Assembly: GCA_027579435.1 (NCBI GenBank)
Contig: JANBPK010001211.1
Coordinates: 31,951 to 95,950 of the forward strand
Direction of reading: 5' to 3'
Origin: Candolleomyces eurysporus
Lineage: Eukaryota; Basidiomycota; Agaricomycetes; Agaricales; Psathyrellaceae
Length of the DNA stretch: 64,000 nt
Shown here: positions 9,986 to 24,485 of the stretch, one piece after another
Layout of the letters: each line of letters begins with the position of its first letter
Numbering within the stretch: the stretch's first letter is position 1
Program-made: the position numbers and the translations under genes
Notes under the pieces: model-generated
The model's input: the letters and a program-made list of their open reading frames with translations, nothing else
Told to the model about the DNA's origin: nothing
Databases searched by the model: none

Positions 9986-11624
9986 TTTCGTGGCATCCCC
10001 TGAGGCTGTCGACGCGACGAGTTATATACCAATGTGGGTACGCCTAATAGAAGGCTGCGCGACTGCGCTTTACGCTGAGCCTCTTGCCCAGGATTTTCTT
10101 GCCGAAGAGGCTCGGAGGGGGAAGAGGAGGCTAAGCCTGGAACGAGGTTCGACCTGGGCGGACGCAGACGAAGCAAGCCGGCGAATGTTGAGGCGTGACG
10201 TCAGGTGCCAAGCCAAGCAAGCGTTTCCTTCGTAACCCACATTACATATAGGTGCCATTTCACGCACAGCACCCTACAGCACCCATCGGAGTGTCTGTGT
10301 CTCAAGTCATTTCTTCTTACTCTTCGAGGTTTCATCGTGGTAGAGGACGAAGAGGCGTTGTGAGACCATCATCGCGTCAACTTGAATGAGTGACAGGCGC
10401 TTAATGCTGCAAAACAATTCAATTGAAATGATTCGATCCCAGCGATGATAACCTCCGCAACGGACCATTCAAAGCAAAGTGTATCATATCAAGAGAAGGG
10501 TTCCATACAACGTAAGAACCTCGAGGGACCTAACCCCTACTCTGGGTAGCACCGGTACTGAGGACCATCCACCTTTCAGAAGCTCAAGAACACTGCCAAC
10601 GCCAACTCCCGTGATGATATCTATCTATCGATGGATCCTCTTCACATTGACATCGCGCAGCCAACATTCAACTGCAGTTGATAAATATAAGTTTTTTCCA
10701 CCCCGAAAAATCGAAGTTACCTATTACAACGCCGCAAGTGACTGACGTCTCCAATGACCGTCAAATACGGGGTTGGCAATCCAAAATATCCACACCGACA
10801 AAGCAAAGCAACCCTACTGGCTACGGCACAGAGATAGAAAGAGGCCATGCCGACCCGGTACTCTGGGGGGGCACTAGATCCTAGATCACATGGACTGCGC
10901 ACCCTCAATTGTCCACAAGTCCCGGTCGCAAGAAAGAGCAAGAGGGAGTCAATTCCGCCTATTATTAGCCCGATAGGCGCTCCAGAACCAGAGACAAGGT
11001 CCACCCCGCAAGTCAAAGACTTTCAATTATGTGCTCGGATAATATCCGATTCCATAGGGACAGAAGATGGAAGTGGCGGGCGGCTCGGGGACGATGTTGT
11101 CTACACATCGAATCGACTCTTAGGCAAGAGTTTTTCGAAAAGGTATAGCATGAGGCGTGCCGCGATGCCTGGACTGCACTTGTTCGTTCAACTATAGGCA
11201 TCGATCAAGTGTCTGAGTAATACTCCTGGTGTACCACGTCAATGAGGATCGTAATCACTTGGGAACAGAAGATAATGCACTCACCCAGGCCCTTGCTTCT
11301 GTGTCCGACGGGGCAGTTTTACAGCTTGCAGATTTGATAACGAATGATGAAGAGGTGTGGGCTTCGTGGGTAAGGTAACACGGGAGATAGCATTAACCGG
11401 AGTGCAGAACATGGCTTGGAGCGCTCAAGAAGCAAAGTCGGCGTTGTGAAGAAAGGACTGGCGATGCAACGGAAAGCTAAACTGTAATTTAAAGAATAGC
11501 AAAGAAGAAAACAAACAATAGACAAAAGAATGAATGACATGGATGTGACATGTACGGAAAACATAATGCAAAGTGGATCTAACGTGGTCGGAGAGAAGAA
11601 GACCAGAAGCTAAGAACATAAATC
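9986..11624. other. Intergenic, 1.6 kb without a recognisable gene
   Basis: Open frames here (for example 10847-11197) have no recognisable similarity, no good splice context and no codon pattern like the flanking genes. The left part is the promoter of the minus-strand Sfk1-like gene and includes a CRE-type palindrome. Confidence 0.5.
10196..10203. promoter_or_regulatory. TGACGTCA CRE palindrome
   Basis: A perfect ATF/CREB-type octamer about 210 bases upstream of the Sfk1-like start codon. In fungi such sites bind bZIP factors of the ATF/Sko1 type in stress control. Only the match is seen. Confidence 0.35.
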
Positions 11625-12571
11625 TTAAACACAAGTCTCAACCATGCCCGGAGGGAGAGGACCTGCGCTGGTGCAAGGGCCATTACTATGACAAGTAGAA
11701 AGCTTCTTGAAAATCTGCAAACAAAGATTCGTCGACATTCACTCCGGGTATCACGAAAATATGACGAAAGAAGCACACACCTGGACATAAACCTCGGAAG
11801 ACTGCCCACCAGTGACCGCCCACTTGCCGTCAATTACGACAACGGGCACGCCGGTGATACCTTTCGCTCTCGCCGCATTAGACATGTCCTCTACTTCCTT
11901 TGCAAGTTCATCAGACTCGAGGAATGTGAGCGCATCTTCCCGGGACATGACTCCACATTTTGCTGCGATGTCCGCGAGCACATCCGGCTCCGCCACGTCC
12001 TGCCCTTCCTCCATCGAGGCGGTGAAGATGGCCATGATAAGCGGCGTCTGCAGGCTCTGTCCACCAAGCTTCCCTGCCTTCAGCGCTAGACGGTGCGCCT
12101 TTGTGGTTTGGCGTATCGTGCCATGCAGAGAGCTACATCATCGGTCAGCAACCGACGCGAATGTGCAGAGGTGAAGCGAAACGACGACGCACAGAGGTCT
12201 ACCCTTCTCCTCCGCCCACTTGGAGACATTGGCCTGTAGCGCGGAGAAGCGTTCCTTTCCGACGAACTTGCTCAAAAAGACCTCCCGGTCTCGTTTGTTC
12301 GGGCAGTTCTCGGGAAGAATGTTGGTGTTGATAAGTCGGAATGGGATGTGTTCGAGTTCAAAGTTGAGTGGGAGATCGAGAGTATCCTTGCAGTAGTTTA
12401 TCGCGTCCAAGAGTTCGTGCTGCCCAATGCAGCAACTGACACAGACCTGGGCGTCACGGAGGGGGTTAACAGGGTTGTTCGGGTCACCGAGATAGCTAGC
12501 CGAGGGCGACTCACAAAGTCGGTGATCACGGTGAGCTTGACGGTCTTGAGAGGGGTGTCTGGGGGAGGCAT
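11625..12571 (-). CDS. DsbA-like thioredoxin-fold oxidoreductase, FrnE family
   Basis: Exons are 12515-12571, 12193-12446, 11781-12132 and 11625-11714; the total is 250 residues. The start is the ATG giving MPPPDTPLKTVKLTVITDF; an earlier in-frame start would be a TTG and is not needed. The N-terminal beta strand leads into CVSCCIGQHELLDAI, the place where FrnE/2-hydroxychromene-isomerase-like proteins usually have CPWC. A helical insert and the thioredoxin-fold return (KGITGVPVVVIDGKWAVTGGQ, with the cis-Pro in GVPVVV) follow. These enzymes handle disulphide or glutathione-linked chemistry, mostly in the cytosol. The exact substrate is unknown. The small last exon (STCHSNGPCTSAGPL and on) is unlike the rest and could be mis-modelled. 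Confidence 0.75.
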
Positions 12572-12980
12572 AGCGACGAGATCGAGAGCGAAGAGAGGTT
12601 TCAAGGGCGCGCCAGAGTACGGCGAGAGGCGAGCGGGTTATGAGAGGGCCTTTACTGAGAGGAGGAGCATGAAGGAGTTGGAGAATGCAGGTGCTGACTG
12701 AGCTATATCCATCCTTTTTAGACAACCTTATTTTTGCTTACCCATCATTTTTCCCCCTTATTTCCCCTTTCGGGCCTGCCTCTCTGACAAATATCCGTTG
12801 CCTTCCCGTTTCGTCCAGGCGCCTTCTCGGCGCTCAGCAGGCTCAGGTCGGCACCCACGTAACAATCGCTTACTCACACTCGCTGCTATCGCTGCCCACT
12901 GCTAAGACCGAGGCTGATGACTGACTGTACACAATAATCGTTTAAACAAAGCCCAGGGCTCCCTAAAATGACAGGTTCGG

Positions 12981-14501
12981 TCAGACCAAGTCGTGAGGAT
13001 CCTCGTACCCGAGTCCTGGGGGCCACGACTCGGCTCCATCCCATGACACAACGCTCGTATGCTCCGCGAGCTGATCCCATTTGTGCTTCAGCCTGACCAC
13101 ATTCCGACCCCTTCTGTCCAGCCGAACCGTTTTAATCGGTACCTGAGCCTCCTTGCGCTGGCGCACCATTTCGACAAACACGTTGACCTCACTCGAGGAC
13201 AGGTCCCTCACGGTGAGTGTGTGAAGGGACGACCAGGGACATGTCGTGGAATTTGAGTTGGCGTTTGAGTTTGAGTTGGGGGCAGTGGTCGCGTCGTTGA
13301 CGGGGGGCAAGCTGTGCCGCAACATGTTGTAGAGCAGATAAGCGTATTCGTCTACCGAGACGTGCTGAATGTTTGGAAACGAGGCAAAGAGGTCTTCGTA
13401 GTGGACGTCATCGAATGCACATTCATTCAGATGAAGATAGGTGACGGTGGGCATCACGGGGGACTCGAACGTTTCAAAGGTACGCAGGGAGACTTGTTCT
13501 AACTTGGGCGTCGAAAGAAGCGGCAGGATTCGGTCGATGGGAGTGAATGGGGAGTGAAGTCGGAGGCGCCGAAGGTTTGGCAAGTTGATTGGAGCGGGTT
13601 GGTCTAATGGGTTGCGGGTGTTATGCCTAATGCAGAGCTCGTGAAGGGAGAGGTTTTCTAAACTGGGGAGCGATTCCAATAGTGATCGAAACTGCGCCCA
13701 GGTGAAGAAGGACTTCTCCCACCCTCCAACGTGCAGAATGCGTATGGAAGTCGACTGTGGATGGAGGCTTCCGAGAGCTGCGCCTGCCAGCCTCAATAAA
13801 CACAAATCGGTAGCGCCTTTCATGAAAATCTGCGGTGCAATCGTGGGATAGGGGGTGCGAGGAGAAAAGGGTCCTTTCTCTGAGGTTTCCCAAATGTTCA
13901 GGGAGAAATGCTCCAATTTCGGTACTTCCAGATTTTGCAGCACCTTTCGAACGATTGGTATATCTGCAATTTGCATTTCGACCGAGAGACGCCGCCAACG
14001 CTTTGAGTGGGACCCGATGATGTCAAAAAATGGGAGAAAGTCTTTGGGGTCGTCCGTGGCAAGGAAGAAATCCATGTCCAGGTAGGCGTCGCCTGACCTT
14101 TCAAGATGGGCGAGAAGGGACTCCTGAGCAGGGGCATAGCCTTCGAAGCCGTTGAACACGGTCATTGCGATCGTGTTCCAGAGCAACGGGGTGCGGAGAA
14201 TGACCTGTCTCCACCTCGTGCAGACCCACGATGTATGGACCAGGAACCGGAGCCGCTGGGCGTCTGCATGTCCCGGACGGTCGAAGCGCAAGGAGGAGTG
14301 AGCAAGTCCGAACACCAGACCCAGCAATTCGTTCGGAAGAGCGTGGATGGCCACCTTGTGGTTCCGGAGTTGCGAGTACTGTGCCTTTTCGGAGAGCAAC
14401 TTGAGGTCAAGCTCTTCCAGCTGGCGCAACAAATCGTTCCTCGCGGACTCGAGTTTTTGGATTGTGGCCTCGTGGCGTGCAAGGTCGGCGTCCAGCGACA
14501 T
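12981..14501 (-). CDS. F-box / leucine-rich-repeat-like protein
   Basis: Single-exon gene of 506 residues. The start chosen is MSLDADLARHEATIQKLE; the open frame continues upstream for 59 codons, but that part lacks domain character. Residues 1-45 are a coiled coil. An F-box of the agaric type follows (IHALPNELLGLVFGLA ... TSWVCTRWRQVILRTPLLWN). The remaining 400 residues hold irregular leucine-rich strands such as LENLSLHELCI, LPNLRRLRLHSPF and LEQVSLRTFETF. F-box proteins recruit substrates to SCF ubiquitin ligases through Skp1. Agaricomycetes carry very many fast-evolving copies, so no specific target can be suggested. Confidence 0.8.
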   Translation of the reverse strand: MSLDADLARHEATIQKLESARNDLLRQLEELDLKLLSEKAQYSQLRNHKVAIHALPNELLGLVFGLAHSSLRFDRPGHADAQRLRFLVHTSWVCTRWRQVILRTPLLWNTIAMTVFNGFEGYAPAQESLLAHLERSGDAYLDMDFFLATDDPKDFLPFFDIIGSHSKRWRRLSVEMQIADIPIVRKVLQNLEVPKLEHFSLNIWETSEKGPFSPRTPYPTIAPQIFMKGATDLCLLRLAGAALGSLHPQSTSIRILHVGGWEKSFFTWAQFRSLLESLPSLENLSLHELCIRHNTRNPLDQPAPINLPNLRRLRLHSPFTPIDRILPLLSTPKLEQVSLRTFETFESPVMPTVTYLHLNECAFDDVHYEDLFASFPNIQHVSVDEYAYLLYNMLRHSLPPVNDATTAPNSNSNANSNSTTCPWSSLHTLTVRDLSSSEVNVFVEMVRQRKEAQVPIKTVRLDRRGRNVVRLKHKWDQLAEHTSVVSWDGAESWPPGLGYEDPHDLV

Positions 14502-15128
14502 GTCTAGCCTGTACTGGGGGTGTGTCAACGAATGAGCATTATTCGCCAAGAGCCATTGAGTACCGCAGATGGTAGTTTCGACGAAAGAGGTATAAGTGGA
14601 GCGACTTTGACAGAATTTGTGGGTGCTGAAGGGATAAGGAGATTTGTTCACACACACTCTGCTCTTCACAAGCGTCACAATTCACCGGTCGCAGGCAAAA
14701 CTGCCCAATGCCCTGAACATGAAGAACCTCGAATATTGAATTCATTACGGACTGCACGGTGATTAAGAATCCATCGAAAGATATCGAAGGCCTGTGTTGG
14801 CAACTGTTACTGCACTGCTGTCCTGAGACACCTAATAGTGGAGAATCCGGGAGTGACGGGCCTCATGTTCAGCGCCCGCTTCATCCGAATCCGAAATGAA
14901 GGGCTGCTGTAAACAGGGAGCGTTTTGTCAGGTGGGAGCATGGGGGAGGCAGTGGGAAAAGCACGTGCCTAAACAGAATTAAAGTCCGCTGGGGGTTGGT
15001 CAACTTCCGATTCTCTCCCAGCCAGCTGGAGACCTCCTCTTTACGTTTCCTTGCGAGCTGGCCACNTGCCACTGCTCCAGCCCTCCCCTCCCGCCGCCCC
15101 NTCCTCCCCTCCTCGCTGTCGAGTCATC
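14502..15128. other. Divergent promoter region, F-box gene / casein kinase
   Basis: No gene seen. The stretch separates the minus-strand F-box gene from the plus-strand kinase. Ns at 15066 and 15101 lie in C-rich sequence just before the kinase ATG. Confidence 0.5.
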
Positions 15129-17110
15129 ATGACCACCCCGCATGTTATAGCCTCCTCTTCCTCCTCCCACCCCCAGTCCTCGAGCAACACCGGCATTGTT
15201 GGGAACCACTACAGAGTCGGGAAAAAGATTGGCGAGGGCTCCTTCGGTGTCGTCTTCGAGGGTCAGTCGTATTTCTTCGTTTTTAGCTTGGAACGTGCAG
15301 CCCTGGGCCCATCAGCCATCATGTTCAATTTTCGTGCGGTCGCTGGCGCTGCACTGGCCACCCGGCGCTCAGGACATTGTCAGAAACTGACCCTCGTCTC
15401 TGTTTTTTAGGCAGCAAGCTGGTGTCGAACACACCCGTGGCCATCAAGTTTGTGAGTGCCCTCAGCAGCCGCACCCCAGTTCTGTTCACCAATCCATTCC
15501 CTGCAGGAACCTCGCAAGTCTGATGCCCCGCAATTGCGTGATGAATTTCGCTCATACAGGACGATGAACGGGACACGTACGTGACCACACCATTCTACAA
15601 CATTCGCAGCTAATATTTGCTCTCCAGCGGGTGTTCCCCAAGTTCACTACTTCGGCCAGGAAGGCCTACACAACGTGCTGGTCATCGACCTCCTGGGTCC
15701 TAACCTGGAGGATCTTTTCGACATGTGCGGGCGCAAGTTCTCAATCAAAACGGTCTGCATGGCTGCTAAGCAGATGGTGCGTTCCCCCTGTCAATTTTCT
15801 GCGTCTCCTGTGCTCAGCGTTCGTCGTGCAGATCACTCGTGTTCAAGCAATCCACGAAAAGTCACTCATTTACCGCGACATCAAGCCGGACAACTTCTTG
15901 ATTGGGGTGCCAGGGAGCAAGACTGCGAACACGATCCACATCATTGGTACGTGAATCTACTCCAGCCAGTATCTATTTTATCGACCATGGACCCTTTCCC
16001 CAGATTTTGGTATGGCCAAGCATTACAGGGATCCCAAAACCAAAGTGCACATTCCTTACCGCGAGCGCAAATCACTATCGGGTACCGCTCGTTACATGTC
16101 TATCAACACTCATTTGGGCCGTGAGCAGTCACGTCGTGACGACCTGGAATCCCTGGGTCACGTCTTCATGTACTTCCTTCGAGGAGGTCTCCCATGGCAA
16201 GGACTACGGGCGGCCACCAACAAGCAGAAATACGAGAAGATTGGCGAAAAGAAGCAAACGACCCCTATTTCTGAGCTTTGCGAAGGGTTCCCAGAAGAGT
16301 TCACCATCTTCATGAACTACGTTCGCAAGCTAGGGTTTGAAGAGACCCCAGACTACGACTTCCTCCGCGAACTGTTTACCAAGGTTATCAGGACCTCGGG
16401 AGAGGTCGAGGACGGCGTTTTCGACTGGAATCTTCTCAATGGCGGGAAAGGATGGGAAGCGGGCAACGTAATTATCTTGATTATCATTTTCTGTCGCTTA
16501 AGCTTACCCCGTTCTTTAGCCTCACGCTAGCACCAACCAACATCGCGATCGGGAGCACAGACGAGAGCATGGACGGCGGTCGCGGCAGCAGGGTGCTCAG
16601 GACGGAACTACTCCCAATGGTCTCGTCCTCAGCCCTGCTCAAGCACATATCAAGGGCAGTCGTCGACATGGTGGCGATCGTAATCAATCATCGCGCGATG
16701 TCAACAACAGTGTTCAGCCTGTAGCTCCCAACAGTCGACGAGGTAGCCAGCAACGCGACATCAACGGTATGCCAGGCTCTGGTCTTGCGACCCCTCACCC
16801 CTATGCTACAGCGCCTAGTCCGAATGGCTACCGGAACGGAAACAATGCGTACGGCAGACAGTCACCCAATGCTCAATCTCAGCTACAGAACGGCCTTCAC
16901 CCCAATGGCTCAGAGTCATTCCTTTACCAAGCTCAAGGAAAGTACGGCAACTCACGAGACGGAACCGCCAACACACCTCAGCGCGATGCTTATGGAGGCA
17001 CCCGGCAAATGGGCATCTACGATCGGGAAATGCAACGGACAGGAGACCCAACGGAAGAACATGGCGGCAGGAAACGCGGCTTCTTTGCTGCTCTCTGCTG
17101 TCGAGGCTAG
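15129..17110 (+). CDS. YCK2: Casein kinase I, Yck-type, with C-terminal Cys-Cys
   Basis: Exons are 15129-15261, 15411-15451, 15507-15576, 15628-15776, 15832-15946, 16004-16467 and 16520-17110; 520 residues. The kinase domain spans about residues 27-310: glycine loop [11 protein letters not shown], the lysine of VAIKF, the catalytic loop [10 protein letters not shown], the DFG in [12 protein letters not shown], and the CK1-specific [19 protein letters not shown]. The tail is Gln/Asn/Ser-rich and ends FFAALCCRG. In yeast Yck1/Yck2 a terminal Cys pair is palmitoylated and holds the kinase at the plasma membrane; here two residues follow the pair. Orthologues act in nutrient-sensor signalling, endocytosis and morphogenesis. 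Exon 7 was set by phase, using the acceptor before [10 protein letters not shown]. Confidence 0.92.
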
Positions 17111-18052
17111 ACTGACGTCGTGTCTATTTAGTCGAGATCCGTTTCGTTTCGCTTCCTCTTCGTGCGCGCCGGTTGCGCCTCACCTATTAGGCCTCATGAG
17201 TTATGCTACCTACCTCTAGTCTCCTTGTATGGTCGCAACCCGCCTCGAAGCATGGTTGATCCCTTCGTTTGACTCTCTGTCTGTTTGCGGTTTAAGTCAT
17301 CGTTTCATGTAATGCTATCAACGACTTGTTCCTAACGCTCACGCTCCCTCGTTTCCCTCCCTCCATTGGTTATTCCCCCTCTCCCTCTCCAGCGACCCTA
17401 TTCATCATAAGTATACCATCGCCTATCGATGTTTTCGGACTCTGGCATCTGGATTGCAATTGTTATAGCTTACATAGAGTATACCTCCACTATTGGCGAC
17501 TCGAAGGAGTCGTTATATCGTCATGACCATCTTCTAGTTCCTTTCCCAACCTAGGCCTATATATCCGTCCCCAATTATGTTTGACGCTGTCGACCTATCT
17601 CAAACCTCGTTCTCTTTCATTCATGCTTTTTATCGCTCTGTATTATGTAGCTTTATATCTTTAATTTAGCAATGGCATTTGGTTTGGACTCCTCATGTTG
17701 GACTCGGGTTAGCAAACATGGCCAAGAGCCGGCCGCGCTAGACGAGGCTGGCCCCTCTGTAATTTAATCAAGAGACGGGGCGAAGGAGTGGCGGTCATCC
17801 GCCTCCGGGGTTCAATACACCGCGTTCCCCGGACCATGCATGGGGTTGCGCGTCTCTATCCTCAACTCTATCTATACCTATCTCCCAACTTGATCTTCTG
17901 TTATCTCTCTCGCCTGCGCTGAAGGTAAGCTAGCCTAGCCTTTATGCTTATCCTGACGAGTCGCTAAAGATAACTGCATTATAACAGCCGATAGCGAGCA
18001 TCATCGTCATCATTATCATACTAAAGNAAAAAATTGGATTAGCAGAAAAAAG
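17111..18052. other. Intergenic between kinase and PFK-2/FBPase-2
   Basis: No coding signal. The right part is pyrimidine-rich (CTATCTATACC, TCTCTCTCGCC), as is common before fungal transcription starts, and is the likely promoter of the bisphosphatase gene. An N at 18027 stands before an A run in the presumed 5' UTR. Confidence 0.5.
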
Positions 18053-20739
<2,687 letters not shown>

Positions 20740-21614
20740 AGGGGTAAATGGTGTACGATATACGACATACTTAGAAATACTTGCGATTACTGTACCAATA
20801 GATGCCAACGTTGAGCCCACTGTCGTTCCGGTCGGAAAGAGCGAGTAAAGTCCGCCAAGGAAAATCGTAGTGGGTGTCTGTTGAACAGTGGTGCCTGCAG
20901 CTCGCTTCGGACTTTGATGTTCTCGGGTTGATGAGATCACGGATTCGGAGGTTTGATTTGTGGTTTTCGGAGACGAACATGGACACCTCCTCAATGGAGG
21001 TTTTGAGAAGGAGCTCAGTAGGGTGGATCCCACCCCAAAAACCGAGAGAGAAGAAGTAAAGACCGATTTGGTGGGTTGCTGCGTGTGTTTTGCCTGTTAA
21101 GATGACTACTGTTACAGGAAACCCCTGACTTGAATGTCACCGAATAGGCAGGCCAGCTTTGATGCCGCTAGTGACAAGTGACCCTGACTTCGGAATGGTG
21201 GCTGCAAATCGTACGACGGCCGTTACGAAAAGAATTCACTGTTTCTCATGATCATTTTTGGGGGCTACGAACGGTCCTGCTCGATATTCCCGTCGAGCGC
21301 AGGGTTGCTGTACTCTGTGCTGGCGCGCTTCAAAGTTGGACGCGAGACAGCTGGCGAACGAGGGCTCGGCGAGGGTGGACGGAAATGGAGGCGGAGTGTC
21401 CGCTTTTGGGAGTTGAGCGGAATTTAAAATTAGTCGCCTGACAACTTGAACCCCACAGTTCCCACCACAAAATCCAGTCCTCAATTCCCTCATCCAATTC
21501 CGACCAAGGTTGTTTGGATATATATTTAGACTATATAATGGCTCCTACCCAATTCGTTATCCCCCCAAGACTACTCCTCCTCCTCAGTCGTCAGTCGCCC
21601 AAACCATCGTAGCC
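20740..21614. other. Intergenic
   Basis: No gene supported. Short frames on both strands lack any family signature. The right end is the promoter of the small mitochondrial-type protein. Confidence 0.45.
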
Positions 21615-22136
21615 ATGTCCAGTTTACTCCGTCCCTTGGCCGCTACCGCGACACGCGCCGCCTCTAACGTCACCAGTGGTGCACGCTCCTTCCACACGCC
21701 GTTCGCCCTCTTGGGCGAGTCGCCATTGACCACGCCCTCGTCGTCATACAACGCACAAGCTGCACATTACGAAAAGCAATACGACTACAGCAACGAGCCA
21801 TTCGTGTCGAGTAGCGGTCAACGCACCTACGTCGTCTCACAGCCGGACACCAACTACAGTCACTACCAGGTCCCTGCTGGGGCATACCCTGTATCGTCGC
21901 CTTACGTCGGATTCACCCCCGCGGAGGCACCGGTGTACAACAGCGCGGATGTTAGCTCGACGGCTGCAGATATCCTCGCACACCCATTCACATCGCGCGC
22001 AGCAACACCCAGCTCTAGCTTGAAGACGAGCAGTCCGAAACCTAGGCTGGGAGCCCGCAATCCCCAACCGGACGGTCCAGCCGCTGAGAAGTTCTCGAAG
22101 GCCGGGGTCCAGAACGCTTGGAAGATGAGGATTTGA
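21615..22136 (+). CDS. Small conserved-looking protein with a mitochondrial-type leader
   Basis: Intronless frame of 173 residues. The start MSSLLRPLAATATRAASNV is rich in Arg, Ser and Ala with no acidic residues, as in a mitochondrial targeting peptide, and RSFHTPFALLGESPL follows, resembling a processing region. The middle is Tyr/Ser/Pro-rich and low in complexity. The C-terminus is basic (AEKFSKAGVQNAWKMRI). I do not recognise the family. An upstream in-frame start would lengthen the protein by 35 residues and spoil the leader, so the internal ATG is preferred. Confidence 0.6.
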   Translation: MSSLLRPLAATATRAASNVTSGARSFHTPFALLGESPLTTPSSSYNAQAAHYEKQYDYSNEPFVSSSGQRTYVVSQPDTNYSHYQVPAGAYPVSSPYVGFTPAEAPVYNSADVSSTAADILAHPFTSRAATPSSSLKTSSPKPRLGARNPQPDGPAAEKFSKAGVQNAWKMRI

Positions 22137-23099
22137 TTGGGAGAAGGATGGAAGGTGGCTTGATGGGGAGGGTTGGATCCAAGAAAGACATAACAACGCA
22201 TAATGCCCGCATGACCAAAACTCAATAACTTCGGAGTGTCTGTTTGTCTGTTCCTCTTCTTTTTCTGTGTGNTTTTTTTCTTCGACTAGTATCTGGTCAT
22301 CACCATCATGGTACATATAACTATAGACGAAGAGCTGGCTCGGTTATACTTATGTAGTAGTTCGGGGCTTCTCTGTGTATTTGTTCCCTCATTCCTTTAC
22401 GATACGTTTCTTCAACCTTGTCATGATCCAGCATAAACAAGTAGTAATAATCCAATTTTCACAACAGAACTGATTGTAATGTGTTCCAGGTCCGAATCGA
22501 GGCTCGAGTAGGCTGAGGTAGTTACCTCACCACTGGCGTCACGAGTCGTCAGATGAGCACCCGAAATTGGAAGGTGTGAGCACATTCATTTGTGCATCAG
22601 AACGTTTCAACTTGTCACGGCAAAGAGGACACCGATTTAATATGAAGTTACCGTCTTCCCTGTTGCATCTAAGTTCGTAGCCGGTAAGCGGGTGCCATGA
22701 TCACCGTGTTCGGGCTTGTTCGGACCGCGTATGTTGAATTCAGTGTCTGGGCTCTGGATACCCAATCGGTGTTTGCGAATTCCAAGGAACCTGAACAGTC
22801 GAACGATAAATGAATGGATTTGGGGTGCACTAGACCGGATCCCGGGTCGCCGACATCGGTAACCTTGTCCCGGTGACGGGATGTCTGTTAACCATGGTCG
22901 GCCGAAGAGAGATTTGGATGTCAAGTGGCAGGGAGAGGTAGATGGATACCAAATAGAAGAATAAATTCGATTTGGATTTGGGTTCGACTGCGCGAATACA
23001 CAGAGCTAGTTGAGACGTAGTAATCGGGAACCCAGGTATAGTGGTTAACGAGAGCCTCGTATAAAATGTCAATCGGGCACACGTTCGGCTGTGGTTTCA
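22137..23099. other. Intergenic, no gene recognised
   Basis: 3' flank of the small protein gene, with an N at 22272 before a T run, then sequence with no recognisable frame on either strand. Confidence 0.45.
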
Positions 23100-23400
23100 A
23101 CAGGGCGAGCAGTAGATATGCTGCCTGATCCGGAGATTCACCAAGCGAGCAAGTTGTGAGGTAGTATCGCGTCGAACCTTGGTCAAGCCGCGAAAGTAGG
23201 GAACCTGGTGTGTGATGTAGGATCCAGAGAAGCACAGACCAGGTACGTCGTGACTCGTTGATGAGATAGTGTCTCTTCCAACCTTGCTCAAGCCGCGGTA
23301 GGGATGAATCGATGTGATCGAGAGAAGTACAGACCAAGTGAGTTGTGACTCAGTTGTGAGATGGTGTCGCGTCCAACCCTGCTCGCCGGTACGTTGCGGG
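23100..23400. repeat. Degenerate tandem repeat of about 100 bp
   Basis: Related segments begin near 23158 (GAGGTAGTATCGCGTCGAAC), 23262 (GAGATAGTGTCTCTTCCAAC) and 23358 (GAGATGGTGTCGCGTCCAAC). Each of the first two is followed by CTT-G-TCAAGCCGCG, then GAGAAG-ACAGACCA and GTGACTC. Spacing is about 104 and 96 bp. No coding role is apparent. Confidence 0.65.
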
Positions 23401-23712
23401 AGGTGGGGACCCTCAAATATCACTGATATAGGATAGCGAATCTGTTGGATGACGATTGACTCTGTTTAAAAGTGGCGAAAGTGAGGTGCCAGAGGAGATC
23501 CAGGATTCCTGCGACTTAATCGCACCGAAAGAGAGGTCACCGAGTCCTAGGACTCGATGTGGCAACGGTTAATTGTTCGTCATCATGATTTTAATTCTGT
23601 GAACAGAGCCTGTGCTGTGAGGGAGGGGTAGTGCTTCTCCGCTAAGTAACCGGAAATAGATGGTGCGAGTGATATCCACTGGTTTGTTTGATGGCCTGTG
23701 AGTCTGTACTGC
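23401..23712. other. Intergenic, nothing seen
   Basis: No gene, repeat or regulatory pattern could be supported in this stretch. Confidence 0.4.
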
Positions 23713-24485
23713 TCAGTGCTCGGTGGTGCTCAATGGGCTGAGGCTGGGCCATCTGTATGGGCGATGTAAAGACGACGCGGTTAAATCCTGTTTATCATCG
23801 TTAGCCGATAGGAATTGTTTCATGAGACACATACGCCGATGTTCCAGCTGAAAACTTATGGTCGAGGCTGGGGGCCCGAGTGGTGGTGGCTCCGAATGTA
23901 GATCATCATCGAGTTGTGTGTAAATCAGAGTACGAAACAGCTCACAGCATTTCACAAGGCAAATTTGAACTGGATCCTTGAGGAAGAAAGAGGAAGAGTA
24001 AGCAGTCACCGCTGACTTCGGAAGGGAGACACTTAGTTTGATCCGGCGATAACTCAATGATCCGTTATTTGGCTCAAGCCTCCGCTTCAGACAGCCGGCT
24101 GAAGTAAGCTCATTTCGGTGGCAATTGCAACTTCCCTCGTCAAACTGAAGAGCATTCCGCTGGGTTGACTGTTTTGGTACATGGGATCGGTCATGGGGCG
24201 AATCGAGCGGAAAACATCATATTCAAAACTTAGATGAGCTCTGGATGAGAGAAGTCGAGATATAGAGGTGCAGCTGGTACCGAACAAGTCTAATGCAGTC
24301 GGCATGTCAATGACACTCAATTTGGCGCAGAAACGCCGAATTTCAAGACAGACTCTATTTAATGCAGGGTGTGATAAAGAACTGTACATAAGATACGAAA
24401 GCTCGGAGCTTTGAAGCCAATCTGGGCCGCAATGAGGACATAGGGTTGTCAAACTTTGAGATATGACANTTTTTCGCGCGTGCAC
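23713..24485 (-). CDS. Possible hypothetical protein, two open stretches
   Basis: Two minus-strand frames (24087-24485 and 23713-24057) have amino-acid composition like real protein, for example HPALNRVCLEIRRFCAKL and DVFRSIRPMTDPMYQNSQ, then KDPVQICLVKCCELFRTLIY. They are in different frames and would need an intron near 24060-24100. No ATG is obvious at the 5' end and an N lies at 24469 next to a T run. I do not recognise a family. It may be a decayed gene or chance. Confidence 0.25.

Noticed and set aside
10847..11197. A 116-codon plus-strand frame in the 1.6-kb spacer
   Set aside because: No ATG context, splice support, family motif or partner exon; composition is like the surrounding non-coding DNA.
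22830..23423. Minus-strand frames that repeat WSVLL and RHHLTTES
   Set aside because: The similarity among them comes from the 100-bp DNA repeat; the frames change phase between units and lack starts.
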